From Georgenia soli (lineage in GTDB: Bacteria; Actinomycetota; Actinomycetes; Actinomycetales; Actinomycetaceae): 64,000 bases of DNA. The notes under the pieces are model-generated. The model ran no database searches. It saw only the letters and a program-made list of their open reading frames with translations, and was not told the origin of the DNA. The first letter of the stretch is position 1, and each line of letters opens with the position of its first letter. The position numbers were made by a program, and so were the translations under genes. Shown in pieces: positions 53,565 through 61,717 of this stretch. The stretch is taken from positions 2,356,001 to 2,420,000 of the forward strand of contig NZ_PDJI01000004.1 of the NCBI RefSeq assembly GCF_002563695.1. Reading direction: 5' to 3'.

Positions 53565-54283
53565 GCGGGGCGGTGCTCGGCGACGCCTTCGCCTACCTCA
53601 ACGACCCGCTCAGCTGGACCGGCCCCGGCGGGATCCTCGACCTGCTCGGCGACCACCTGTGGATGACGTTCGTGGCGGTGCTGCTCGCCGCCGTCGTCGC
53701 CCTGCCGCTCGGACTGTGGTTCGGGCACGCCGGCCGCGGCGGCGCCGCGGTGGTGGCCACCGCGAACCTCACCCGGGCCCTGCCCACGCTGGCCCTGCTC
53801 TACATCTTCACGGCCGCACTGGGCCTCGGGCAGTGGCCCACCATCCTCGCCGTCGCCGTCTTCGCCGTGCCCCCGATCCTGTCGAACACGTGGACCGGCC
53901 TGCGCGACGTCGACCCCGCGGCCCGCGACGCCGGCGTCGGGATGGGTATGTCCGGGGCCCGGCTGCTGCGCGACGTCGAACTTCCCCTCGCGCTGCCGCT
54001 CGTCGCCGCGGGCCTGCGCACCGCCGTCGTCCAGGTGGTGGCGACCGTCTCCCTCGCCTCGCTGGTCGGCGGGGGCGGGCTGGGGCTGATCATCTCCAAC
54101 GGGATCTTCACCCAGCGCTACGGCCAGGCGCTGGCGGGGGCGCTCCTCGTCGTCGTCCTCTGCCTCGGGCTCGAGGGTCTGCTCGCCGGGGTGCAGCACC
54201 TGCTGACCCCGCGCGCCATGCGGGCGGCGCACGGGCGCCGCCGCGGCGTCACGGTCGCCGACCCGGCTCCGGCCGGAGCGTGA
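53561..54283 (+). CDS. osmoprotectant ABC transporter permease (second subunit)
   Basis: 240 residues. It has about five helices and the same family as the preceding gene: HLWMTFVAVLLAAVVALPLGLWFGHAG, EAA loop VDPAARDAGVGMGMSGARLLRDVELPLALPLVAAG, SLVGGGGLGLIISNGI. The C-terminal tail is basic. OpuC-type importers use two different permeases like these. Confidence 0.9.
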   Translation: MSGAVLGDAFAYLNDPLSWTGPGGILDLLGDHLWMTFVAVLLAAVVALPLGLWFGHAGRGGAAVVATANLTRALPTLALLYIFTAALGLGQWPTILAVAVFAVPPILSNTWTGLRDVDPAARDAGVGMGMSGARLLRDVELPLALPLVAAGLRTAVVQVVATVSLASLVGGGGLGLIISNGIFTQRYGQALAGALLVVVLCLGLEGLLAGVQHLLTPRAMRAAHGRRRGVTVADPAPAGA

Positions 54284-54372
54284 GCGCGACGGCGAAACTG
54301 CTTGCGTGCGTGGCCCGGGCACGGTCGAATGGCCGACGACGACCGGGACCGGCCCGGCTCGGGGAGGACACC

Positions 54373-55386
54373 ATGCGCCGTTCAGTCACCGCCGTCCTGG
54401 GCGGACTCGCCCTCCTCGCCCTGGCCGCCTGCGGCGAGCCGGGCTCCGCCGGCGGGGGAGGGGCCGCCACCTCCGCAGCGGGATCGACCGGGACCTCGGC
54501 CGCCGCGGCGTGCGACCCGGTGGCGGGCGACCAGATCGTCGTCCTCGAGGACGACAAGCATCTGCAGACCGTCGACAACGTCATCCCGGCGGTCAACGCC
54601 GACGCGTCGCAGCCCGCCATGATCGCGGCGCTGGACGCCGTCTCCGCGGCCCTCGACACCGACAAGCTCATCGATCTCAACAAGCAGGTCGACGTCGAGC
54701 GGAACACCTCCAACCAGGCCGCGAAGGCCTTCTACGACTCCGCCGGCATCGAGGTCGGCGACACCTCGGGCTCCGGGAAGGTGGTGGTCGGGGCGGCCAA
54801 CTTCTCCGAGTCCGCCACGCTCGCCGAGCTCTACGCGCTCGCCCTCACCGACGCCGGCTACGACGTCGAGGTCCGCACCATCGGCAACCGCGAGACGTAC
54901 GAGCCCGCCCTCGAGTCCGGCGAGCTCACCGTCGTGCCCGAGTACGTCGGCACCCTGACCGAGTTCCTCAACGTCAAGGTCAACGGCCCCGACGCCACCG
55001 CGCAGGACCCCCAGGCGAGCTCGGACCTGGCCTCCACCACGGACAACCTGACCGCCCTGGGCAAGGAGGTCGGACTGGTCTTCGGCAAGCCGTCCGACGC
55101 GGCGGACCAGAACGCCTACGCGGTGACGACGGCGTTCGCCCAGGAGCATGACGTGTCCACGCTGTCCGAGCTTGCCGACGCCTGCGGCGAGCTCACGCTC
55201 GGCGGCCCCGTCGAGTGCCCGGACCGGCCGTTCTGCCAGCCGGGGCTGGAGAAGACGTACGGCCTGAAGTTCTCCGAGTTCGTCTCGCTCGACGCCGGCG
55301 GACCGCTGACCAAGCAGGCGCTGACGGCCGGGGACATCGCGCTCGGCATGGTGTTCAGCTCCGACGCGGCGCTCGCCACCGACTAG
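54373..55386 (+). CDS. osmoprotectant-binding lipoprotein with circularly permuted domain order
   Basis: 337 residues from ATG 54373, with GGGGAGGA upstream. A lipobox (LALAAC, Cys20) is followed by a Gly/Ser/Ala spacer. Residues ~54-126 (QIVVLEDDKHLQTVDNVIP through the DAVSAALDTDKLIDLNKQVD helices) are the segment that normally closes OpuAC/OpuCC proteins. Residues ~136-337 are their usual N-terminal and middle parts (KVVVGAANFSESATLAELYA to LDAGGPLTKQALTAGDIALGMVFSSD), and the protein ends where the VLEDDK segment would normally follow. A GDTSGSGK linker joins the two. The ligand is probably a quaternary amine such as glycine betaine or choline. Confidence 0.88.
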   Translation: MRRSVTAVLGGLALLALAACGEPGSAGGGGAATSAAGSTGTSAAAACDPVAGDQIVVLEDDKHLQTVDNVIPAVNADASQPAMIAALDAVSAALDTDKLIDLNKQVDVERNTSNQAAKAFYDSAGIEVGDTSGSGKVVVGAANFSESATLAELYALALTDAGYDVEVRTIGNRETYEPALESGELTVVPEYVGTLTEFLNVKVNGPDATAQDPQASSDLASTTDNLTALGKEVGLVFGKPSDAADQNAYAVTTAFAQEHDVSTLSELADACGELTLGGPVECPDRPFCQPGLEKTYGLKFSEFVSLDAGGPLTKQALTAGDIALGMVFSSDAALATD

Positions 55387-55500
55387 CTGCGGGGCCGGCC
55401 GCTGACCGTGCCCCACGCTCCACCACCACGCGACGTCCCGGTGTGCTACACCGGTGGTGTCGACGACGGCGGGTCGCCGCGCCTGGGTGAGGTGGTTCCC

Positions 55501-56301
55501 GTGGCAGGGCTGGCTGTGCGTGTCTCCCGAGGTCTGAGCGGGCTGGTCACCGCGGCGCTGGTGACGCTCGCGGTCGCCGCGTGCGCGGCGCCCGCCGGAG
55601 GCGGCGGCACGGCGCCACCCACTGCGTCGACCGCCGCGCCGTCCAGCACCGCGGCGTCGGGCGTGCCGAGCGGCACGGCAACGCCCTCACCGACCGCCTC
55701 CAGCGCGGGCTGCCCCGCCGGCGGCACGGTGCCGGACGGTGCCGCGACCGCGCCGACGGCGGACCTGGACGGCGACAGGCGGGCCGACACGCTCTGGCTC
55801 TCCGGCGGCCCGACCCGCACGCTCGGCGTGCGGACCGCCTCCGGCGCGGTGCTCTCCACCCGCTTCAGCAGCGGCTCGCCGATCGCGGCCAAGGCCCTGG
55901 GGCAGCGCCTCGCGGACGGCTCCGCGGTCGTGCTCCTCGACACCGGGCGGTCCGTCGCCCTGTACGCCGTCGTGGACTGCGAGCTCGTCCCCACCCGCAA
56001 CGTCCAGGGCGGCCAGTACACCTTCGACCTCGGCTTCACCGGCTACGGCACCGGGGTGGGCTGCGCCGACGTCGGCAACGGCCTGCAGCTCGTGGGGCTG
56101 AACGCCGCCCCGTCGGCGTCGGGCACCACCTTCGAGGTGACCCGGACACCGATCGAGCTGCAGGACCGTGGTGCCTCGGCGCGCAACGGCAGGACGGAGG
56201 TGCTCGCGAAGGACGTGCCCGACGACGACCCGGCCGTCACGCAGGCCCGGACGGTGACGTGCGGGGACGCGCCACCGCCGGTGGCCGAGCCGCAGAGCTG
56301 A
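55501..56301 (+). CDS. lipoprotein with FG-GAP/VCBS-like repeat motif
   Basis: 266 residues from GTG 55501; the frame is open to 55408 but this start follows GGTGAGG and opens a signal peptide. A lipobox (LAVAAC) precedes ~45 residues of Pro/Ser/Thr/Ala spacer. The folded part contains ADLDGDRRADTLWLSGG, the Asp-rich calcium-binding loop of FG-GAP/VCBS propeller repeats. Four cysteines are spread over the mature protein. Anchored outside the membrane; function unknown. Confidence 0.65.
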   Translation: MAGLAVRVSRGLSGLVTAALVTLAVAACAAPAGGGGTAPPTASTAAPSSTAASGVPSGTATPSPTASSAGCPAGGTVPDGAATAPTADLDGDRRADTLWLSGGPTRTLGVRTASGAVLSTRFSSGSPIAAKALGQRLADGSAVVLLDTGRSVALYAVVDCELVPTRNVQGGQYTFDLGFTGYGTGVGCADVGNGLQLVGLNAAPSASGTTFEVTRTPIELQDRGASARNGRTEVLAKDVPDDDPAVTQARTVTCGDAPPPVAEPQS

Positions 56302-56305
56302 CGGG

Positions 56306-57088
56306 TCAGCGCTCGATCAGCGCCGCCAGCCCGTCGAGCACCCGGGCGAGCCCGAAGTCGAACGCCCGCCCCGCCTCCCACGCGGCGCCCTGCGCCTGCC
56401 CGGCCGCGCTGCCGACCCGCGACGCGAGCGGGAAGGCCCCGGGGTCGACCACCTGCCCGAGCAACGGTCCCGCCGACTCCCACCACTGCTGCTCGTCGAG
56501 CGCCGAGTCGCGCCGCGCAGCCGCCGCGTCGGCCGCCGTCCGGGCCCAGCCCTGGACGAACGCGAGCACCCACGCCAGGGCGGCGTCCATCGTGACGTCG
56601 TCCAGGCCGAGGCCGTCGAGCGCCGCGAGCTCGTGCTCGTACTTGGCCAGCGCCCCGGGCCCGAGGGCGGGTCGCGTGGTCGAGACGGTCGCCGCCCACG
56701 GGTGGCGCTCGAAGAGCGCCCGGTTCTCCAGCACCACCTCCCGGACCCGCTCGCGCCAGGGCCGCTCCGCCGTCGTCCGCCGGAGCATCTGCGAGTAGAC
56801 GTGGTCGAGCATGAGGTCGAGCAGCTCGGCCTTGCCCGGCACGTAGGTGTACAGCGTCATCGGTGCGGTGCCGACGGCGGTCGCCACCCGGCGCATGGTG
56901 ACGGCGTCGAGTCCGTCGGTGTCGGCCAGCTCCACCGCCGTGTCGACGATCGTGTCGAGGCTCAGGCGCTGCCGGGGACCGCGGGCGGACGCGCGCTCGT
57001 CGAGGGAGTGGCGCCAGAGCAGGGCGATCGTGCGGGCCGGGTCTCCGGTGCTGGTTCGCGGTGAGGGCACGGGAACATTCTGAATCAT
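56306..57088 (-). CDS. TetR-family transcriptional regulator
   Basis: 260 residues from ATG 57088 (MIQNVPVP). The DNA-binding domain begins LSLDTIVDTAVELADTDGLDAVTMRRVATAVGTAPMTLYTYVPGKAELLDLM, the TetR helix-turn-helix in full. The rest is a C-terminal ligand-binding helical domain (TetR_C type) with ALAWVLAFVQGWARTAADAA. The start abuts a near-palindromic site, so it probably represses itself and the divergent VOC gene. Confidence 0.92.
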   Translation of the reverse strand: MIQNVPVPSPRTSTGDPARTIALLWRHSLDERASARGPRQRLSLDTIVDTAVELADTDGLDAVTMRRVATAVGTAPMTLYTYVPGKAELLDLMLDHVYSQMLRRTTAERPWRERVREVVLENRALFERHPWAATVSTTRPALGPGALAKYEHELAALDGLGLDDVTMDAALAWVLAFVQGWARTAADAAAARRDSALDEQQWWESAGPLLGQVVDPGAFPLASRVGSAAGQAQGAAWEAGRAFDFGLARVLDGLAALIER

Positions 57089-57108
57089 CGTACGTTGTAC
57101 GACGTACG
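57089..57108. promoter_or_regulatory. TetR-type operator between regulator and VOC gene
   Basis: CGTACGTTGTACGACGTACG is a 20-bp near-palindrome (18 of 20 symmetric) directly upstream of the TetR start; a further GTACGCTGTAC lies at 57104-57114. It is well placed to control both divergent genes. Confidence 0.7.
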
Positions 57109-57149
57109 CTGTACCGAGAGGCGGTCCAGCACCGACCGACAGGAGTCCC

Positions 57150-57539
57150 GTGAACATCACCTCATCCGCCGTCAGCCTCAACGTCGCCGACCCGGCCGCC
57201 TCGGCGCGGTTCCTCGTCGACCACTTCGGCTTCGCCGAGCAGATGTCGGCCGACGGCTTCTCCTCGCTCGCCCGTCCGGACGCCGGGTTCAACGTCGTCT
57301 ACCTGCGCACCGGCATGCCGACCCTGCCGCCGGACCAGCGCGACGTCCACGCCCAGGGGCAGATTCTCGCGTTCGTCGTGGACGACCTCGAGGGCGAGCT
57401 CGCCCGCCTGCAGGAGGAGGGGGTGGGAATCACCATGCCGCTGACCGTGGAGGAGTGGGGCGAGCGCGCCTTCCAGGTCCGCGACCCCAACGGCGTCATC
57501 GTCCAGCTTGTCGACTGGAACGGGCCGACGGCGCAGTAG
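57150..57539 (+). CDS. VOC-family (glyoxalase-like) protein
   Basis: 129 residues from GTG 57150 with AGGAG upstream. It is a single VOC module pair: SAVSLNVADPAASARFLVDHFGF, then GQILAFVVDDLEGELARLQEEGV and FQVRDPNGVIVQLVDW, whose C-terminal Glu/Gln site reads Gln here. Members bind metals or drugs, or act as dioxygenases and lyases. Divergent from the TetR gene, its likely repressor. Confidence 0.88.
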   Translation: MNITSSAVSLNVADPAASARFLVDHFGFAEQMSADGFSSLARPDAGFNVVYLRTGMPTLPPDQRDVHAQGQILAFVVDDLEGELARLQEEGVGITMPLTVEEWGERAFQVRDPNGVIVQLVDWNGPTAQ

Positions 57540-57547
57540 GCGCCCCT

Positions 57548-58123
57548 TCACTCGGCCGCGCGGAGCGGCACGAAGCTGAACGAGCCGTGGGCCTGCGTGC
57601 GCACCTCGTCACCGTCCCGGTCGACGGTGAGGAGGTGGCCGCGCACGGGGATGACCATGCGTCCGCCGTCGGCGAGCTGGTCCACCAGCCCCTCAGGGAC
57701 GTGACGAGCCTCCGCGGAGACGAGGATCCGGTCGAACGGTGCCGCCGCGGCGCGGCCGACCCGTCCGTGCTCCGCGACCTCGATGCTCGCGTGGGCGATG
57801 CCCGCCGCCTCGAGGTTGCGGGCACCGGTCTCGACGAGCGCCGGCACCAGCTCGACGCCCAGCACGCTGCCGCCCGGGGCGACGAGGTGGGCGAGCAGCG
57901 CTGTCGTCCAGCCCGAGCCCGAGCCGACGTCGAGCACCTTGTCGCCCGGACGCGGGTCGAGAAGCTCGAGCATGGCGGCCACGGTGCTCGGCTGGGAGCA
58001 CGTCGCGCCGTGGCCGATGCGCAGCGGCATGTCGGCATGGGCGAAGCGGAGCTGGTCCGGCGGCAGGAAGGACCGCCGGTCCACGGCGCTCATTGCCGCG
58101 CGGATCCGCGACCCCTCCGACAC
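57548..58123 (-). CDS. pcm: protein-L-isoaspartate O-methyltransferase
   Basis: 191 residues from GTG 58123, chosen because GGAGG (58133-58137) precedes it; the longer frame starts with TTG 58138. Pcm signatures are present: RIRAAMSAVDRRSFLP, IGHGATCSQPSTVAAMLELL and the SAM motif VLDVGSGSGWTTALLAHLV. It transfers a methyl group to isoaspartyl residues as a repair step, or is a Pcm-like methyltransferase. Convergent with the VOC gene. Confidence 0.85.
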   Translation of the reverse strand: MSEGSRIRAAMSAVDRRSFLPPDQLRFAHADMPLRIGHGATCSQPSTVAAMLELLDPRPGDKVLDVGSGSGWTTALLAHLVAPGGSVLGVELVPALVETGARNLEAAGIAHASIEVAEHGRVGRAAAAPFDRILVSAEARHVPEGLVDQLADGGRMVIPVRGHLLTVDRDGDEVRTQAHGSFSFVPLRAAE

Positions 58124-58177
58124 CGTGCGCACCTCCAATGGCGCTCGAAGCGCACCGCCATCCTCCCGCCGGGAACC

Positions 58178-58945
58178 TCAGCGTGTCTCCTGCGTCTCCT
58201 CCTCCACGTGGTAGCCGTACAGGTCGCGCTGGGTCTCGTTGACCCACAGCTCACTCCCGTCGGGCATCGTGACGCGGAGCGTCCGGCCGTAGGCCTCGTC
58301 GATGAGGTGAGCCTGCAGGCCGGACTCCGTGACCTTCCCGAGGAGCGGGGCCAGGTCACCGACCTCGAGGCTGATCTCGCAGGCGGTGGTGCCGTCGACC
58401 GTTGTTGCCTCGCCCGCGTGGAGGCCCAGGATCCCGTGCCCGACAAGGTCGGCCCAGCCGCCGCCGTCCGAGGTGATGCGACGGCGGAAGCCCAGGCGGG
58501 AGGCCGCCGCGGCGCCCTCGAGGACTGCTTCGGTGTGGACCAGCCCGACGACGCTGAGCACAGCGGGCGTCACCGGGGCGGCGCCGGCGGGCGTCTGCCT
58601 CCGGTCGACGACGACGCTGCCGATGCCTGGCACCCGGACCTCCAGGGCTGAGCCGTGCCCCAGTGTGACCGGCCGGGCCGGGAGGCCGGCTGCCTCGACG
58701 GCGTCGCGGTAGGCGCCCAGGTCGTCGACCTCCAGACCGAGCTTGGTGCGACCCTCGAGCGGACCACCGCGCGCGGCGGCGTGCAGTGCCACGCGCCCGG
58801 ACGGGGCGGCCAGGACGGTCCAGCCGTCGGCGTCCTCGCCCGTGCCGACGAGGCCGAGATCGGTGTAGAACCGGCGCCAGGTCGGGAGATCGGTGACGAA
58901 CTGGATGGGCCGGACGGTCGGGGTCGGGCCGGTCCACGCGGTCAT
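58178..58945 (-). CDS. VOC-family protein, two modules
   Basis: 255 residues from ATG 58945. Two VOC modules: residues ~13-130 (IQFVTDLPTWRRFYTDLGLVG, LGLEVDDLGAYRDAVEAAGL) and ~133-245 (VVGLVHTEAVLEGAAAASRLGF, EISLEVGDLAPLLGKVTESGL). The second ends with a VTMPDGSELWVNE-type edge. Function unknown. The start codon overlaps the stop of a 48-residue ribbon-helix-helix gene (ATGA, 58942-58945), suggesting coupled expression. Confidence 0.78.
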   Translation of the reverse strand: MTAWTGPTPTVRPIQFVTDLPTWRRFYTDLGLVGTGEDADGWTVLAAPSGRVALHAAARGGPLEGRTKLGLEVDDLGAYRDAVEAAGLPARPVTLGHGSALEVRVPGIGSVVVDRRQTPAGAAPVTPAVLSVVGLVHTEAVLEGAAAASRLGFRRRITSDGGGWADLVGHGILGLHAGEATTVDGTTACEISLEVGDLAPLLGKVTESGLQAHLIDEAYGRTLRVTMPDGSELWVNETQRDLYGYHVEEETQETR

Positions 58946-59088
58946 GAGGGCTCCACTTCATCGAGGTACTCGGTCAGGACGCGTTCGACGAAGGTGGAGA
59001 GCGACACGCCCTCGTCGATGCAGCGGTGCTTGACCGCCCGCACCAGCGCGGGCGGGAGGTACACGTTGAACTGTGCCTTGTCGGCCAT
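58942..59088 (-). CDS. small ribbon-helix-helix DNA-binding protein
   Basis: 48 residues from ATG 59088: MADKAQFNVYLPPALVRAVK, then helices HRCIDEGVSLSTFVERVLTEYL. The strand followed by two helices matches CopG/Arc-type repressors, such as antitoxin DNA-binding parts. The stop overlaps the ATG of the two-module VOC gene. A perfect inverted repeat lies just upstream, so autoregulation is likely. I see no toxin gene partner; the coupled VOC protein would be an unusual partner. Confidence 0.82.
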   Translation of the reverse strand: MADKAQFNVYLPPALVRAVKHRCIDEGVSLSTFVERVLTEYLDEVEPS

Positions 59089-59092
59089 GGCG

Positions 59093-59117
59093 GCAACCTA
59101 GCTCCCGGCTAGGTTGC
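59093..59117. promoter_or_regulatory. 10-bp perfect inverted repeat, likely RHH operator
   Basis: GCAACCTAGC (59093-59102) and GCTAGGTTGC (59108-59117), separated by 5 bases, lie 5 bases upstream of the ribbon-helix-helix start and 44 bases from the divergent Gfo/Idh/MocA gene. This spacing suits an RHH dimer pair. Confidence 0.65.
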
Positions 59118-59160
59118 TAGCAAGCGAATATGCGCGCCCGGCCACCAGTACCGTGAGCCC

Positions 59161-60183
59161 ATGACGTCACGGACGGGGCTCGAGCAGGTTCGCTGGGGGA
59201 TCATCGGCGCCGGCGCGGTCGCCGAGCGCAAGTCCGGGCCGGGCTTCCAGCGCGCCGAGCGTTCCTCGCTCGTGGCCGTGATGCGGCGCGACGGCACGAA
59301 GGCCGCCGACTTCGCCCGCCGCCACGGCGTGCCGCGCTGGTACGACGACGCCGACGCGCTGGTGGCCGACCCCGAGGTGGACGCCGTCTACGTCGCCACC
59401 CCGCCCGGCAGCCACCGCGAGCACGTCCTGCGCGCGGCGGCGGCGGGAAAGCCGGTGTACGTCGAGAAGCCCATGGCCCGCACCGCCGACGAGTGCGAGG
59501 AGATGATCGACGCCTGCGCCGGCGCCCGCGTGCCCCTCTTCGTGGCCTACTACCGCCGGGCGATGCCCCGGTTCGTCCGCGTCAAGGAGCTTCTCGACGG
59601 CGGCGCCGTCGGCGCCGTCCGGGCGGTCGCCGTCCGCCTGCAGCGCCCGGCGCCCGCCTGGGAGGGCGGCGAGATGCCCTGGCGGCTGCAGCCGGAGATC
59701 GCGGGCGGCGGGCTGTTCGTCGACCTCGGCACGCACACCCTCGACCTCCTCGACCACCTGCTCGGCCCGATCGAGACTGTCGCCGGGACCGCCACCAACC
59801 TCTCCGGGCTGTCCGCGGCCGAGGATCACGTGGCCGCCGCGTTCACCTTCGCGTCCGGTGTCGTCGGCACGGGGCTGTGGGCGTTCGACGCCGCGCACCC
59901 CCGCGACGAGGTGGAGATCGTCGGGACCGCCGGCTCGCTGATCTTCTCCAGCTTCGGCGAGGAACCGCTGGTGCTGCGCACCGCGCGCGGCGAGGAGCGC
60001 ATCGACGCGCCCTATCCCGAGGTCGTGCAGCAGCCGCTCATCCAGCTGGTCGTCGACGAGCTGACCGGCCGTGGGACCTGCCCGAGCACCGGCGAGAGCG
60101 CGCTGCGCACGGCGAGGGTCGTGGACGCGCTGCTCGAGGACCACCGGGCGCGCACCGAGCAGGGCGTCGCCGCCGCACGGTGA
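59161..60183 (+). CDS. Gfo/Idh/MocA-family oxidoreductase
   Basis: 340 residues from ATG 59161, with no clear ribosome site. The Rossmann domain starts RWGIIGAGAVAERKSGPGF. The VYVEKPMARTADECEEM segment carries the conserved EKP lysine. The C-terminal half has GGGLFVDLGTHTLDLLDHLLGP, with the catalytic His of the D-x-G-x-H motif. Family members oxidise or reduce cyclic polyols and sugars with NAD(P). The substrate is unknown. Confidence 0.9.
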   Translation: MTSRTGLEQVRWGIIGAGAVAERKSGPGFQRAERSSLVAVMRRDGTKAADFARRHGVPRWYDDADALVADPEVDAVYVATPPGSHREHVLRAAAAGKPVYVEKPMARTADECEEMIDACAGARVPLFVAYYRRAMPRFVRVKELLDGGAVGAVRAVAVRLQRPAPAWEGGEMPWRLQPEIAGGGLFVDLGTHTLDLLDHLLGPIETVAGTATNLSGLSAAEDHVAAAFTFASGVVGTGLWAFDAAHPRDEVEIVGTAGSLIFSSFGEEPLVLRTARGEERIDAPYPEVVQQPLIQLVVDELTGRGTCPSTGESALRTARVVDALLEDHRARTEQGVAAAR

Positions 60184-60214
60184 CGGGCTGAGCTCAGTGA
60201 CGGGCTGAGCTCGG
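60181..60214. repeat. 17-bp direct repeat
   Basis: TGACGGGCTGAGCTCAG (60181-60197) is repeated at 60198-60214 with one change, and a degenerate third follows. The first copy includes the stop codon of the oxidoreductase gene. Confidence 0.7.
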
Positions 60215-60244
60215 TGAGGGACTGACCTCAAGTACGGGATGGCC

Positions 60245-60805
60245 TCAGGGCGGGCCGCCGTCCCAGACGACCTCGCCCGGCTCGGCGAGCCGGGCACCCT
60301 CGGCCACCGGGTGCTCCCGCAGTCCGCCGTCGTGCATGAGATGACGCACCTCGGCGCCGTGCGCGAGGACCGCGACGTCCGCGACCAGCCGGCGGTGGCA
60401 CCGCCACCACACCGCCTCCGAGCACATCACGGTGACCCGTCCGGGTCCCCGCGCCTCCGCGAGCAGCTCGGCCATGGCGGCACGGAACTCGGGGTCGCGC
60501 GTCCACCCGGCGTAGGCGCGGAAGGCGTCCACCTGCCACCACGTGTCCGGCGAGGCGGCATCCTCCGCCTTGCGCAGGTGACGCCGCCCGCCGAGCCGAG
60601 GTTCCCAGCGGTAGCTGATCCCGGCGCCGGGCAGCCATTCCTCGAGGGCGTCGCGGCGCACGTCCGGGTTGTTGCGCGAGCCGGGGAATCGGCGGATGTC
60701 GACCACGGTGGTGACCCCGGCAGAGCGCAGCAGGTCCGCGAGCGCGGACCGGTCGAGCGCCGCGTGACCGACCGTCAGCAGCGTCGTCCCCTCGCCGGCC
60801 ACCAC
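60245..60805 (-). CDS. DUF488 family protein
   Basis: 186 residues from GTG 60805. It has the family signatures: LLTVGHAALDRSALADLLRSAGVTTVVDIRRFPGSRNNP, the middle YRWEPRLGGRRH and the Cys region VMCSEAVWWRCHRRLVAD (conserved C-S-E-x(5)-C-H-R). The family is thought to bind metal or nucleotides; no enzyme activity is firm. It is divergent from the phosphoglycerate-mutase-like gene. Confidence 0.9.
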   Translation of the reverse strand: MVAGEGTTLLTVGHAALDRSALADLLRSAGVTTVVDIRRFPGSRNNPDVRRDALEEWLPGAGISYRWEPRLGGRRHLRKAEDAASPDTWWQVDAFRAYAGWTRDPEFRAAMAELLAEARGPGRVTVMCSEAVWWRCHRRLVADVAVLAHGAEVRHLMHDGGLREHPVAEGARLAEPGEVVWDGGPP

Positions 60806-60954
60806 GTCAGCGGAGGCCCGTCCGGAGCTGTTCGGCGGACGTCGCGACCCGCCGCTCGCGGGTCGCCGGGCTCGGGTGGCGGTAGGTCGGCATGGTCCGG
60901 ATGGTAGGTGGCTCCCCGTGCGAGCGCCCGCGGCGGCGTGCCAGAGTGTTCGGC

Positions 60955-61716
60955 GTGGACGGCTCTCTCGGCGCTCTGGTGCTCGTGCGCCACGGCGAGT
61001 CCGTCGGCAACGCGCTGGAGATCTTCACCGGCGTCCTCGACCTCGACCTCACCCCGGCGGGCGAGGAGGCGTGCCGTGTCGCGGGCGACCGGCTCGCCGG
61101 CGCCGGGTTCGCGCCGGACCTCGTCGTCACGTCCGAGCTCGCCCGCGGTCGCCGCACCGCCGCGCTCGTCCGCGCGGCCCTCGGATCGACGGCCCCGGTC
61201 GTGCGCACGTGGCGGCTCAACGAGCGCAACTACGGCGCCCTGTCCGGCCACCTGAAGGCGGAGGTGCTCGCCGAGCACGGGCGTGAGCTCTTCCTGCACT
61301 GGCGCCGCTCCTACGCCGGGCGGCCCCCGGCGCTCGACGAGGCCACCCTCGCCCTGTGGCGCCGGCTTCCCCCGTTCGACCGGCTCCCCACGGAGGCCCT
61401 GACGCCCACCGAGTCGCTCGCCGACGTCGTCACGCGGCTGCGGCCCTGGCTCCCGGAGCTGCGCGCGCACCTCGCCGGCGGCCGGAACGTCCTCGTGGTC
61501 GCCCACGGGAACTCCCTGCGGGCCCTGTGCGCGCTGCTCGACGACCTGGGCCCGGCCGAGCTCGCGGCGCTCAACCTGCCAAACGCCCGCCCGCTGCGTT
61601 ACGACCTCGTCGACGACGGCGACCGGCTGCGCCCGCTCGTCCGCGGCGGCACGTACCTCGACCCCGAGGCAGCCCGGGCCGAGGCGCTCCTCATCGCCGC
61701 TCAGGGCGGGACCTGA
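60955..61716 (+). CDS. histidine phosphatase, phosphoglycerate mutase-like
   Basis: 253 residues from GTG 60955; GTG 60946 and ATG 60892 are alternatives. The catalytic motif is LVRHGESVGN with the phosphorylated His, then ERNYGALSGHLKAEV and the second His in VVAHGNSLRAL. The ERxYG and LSGHLK parts match 2,3-bisphosphoglycerate-dependent phosphoglycerate mutases (usual length 230-250). It could be a second GpmA-like enzyme or a phosphatase of another sugar phosphate. Confidence 0.8.
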   Translation: MDGSLGALVLVRHGESVGNALEIFTGVLDLDLTPAGEEACRVAGDRLAGAGFAPDLVVTSELARGRRTAALVRAALGSTAPVVRTWRLNERNYGALSGHLKAEVLAEHGRELFLHWRRSYAGRPPALDEATLALWRRLPPFDRLPTEALTPTESLADVVTRLRPWLPELRAHLAGGRNVLVVAHGNSLRALCALLDDLGPAELAALNLPNARPLRYDLVDDGDRLRPLVRGGTYLDPEAARAEALLIAAQGGT

Positions 61717-61717
61717 C

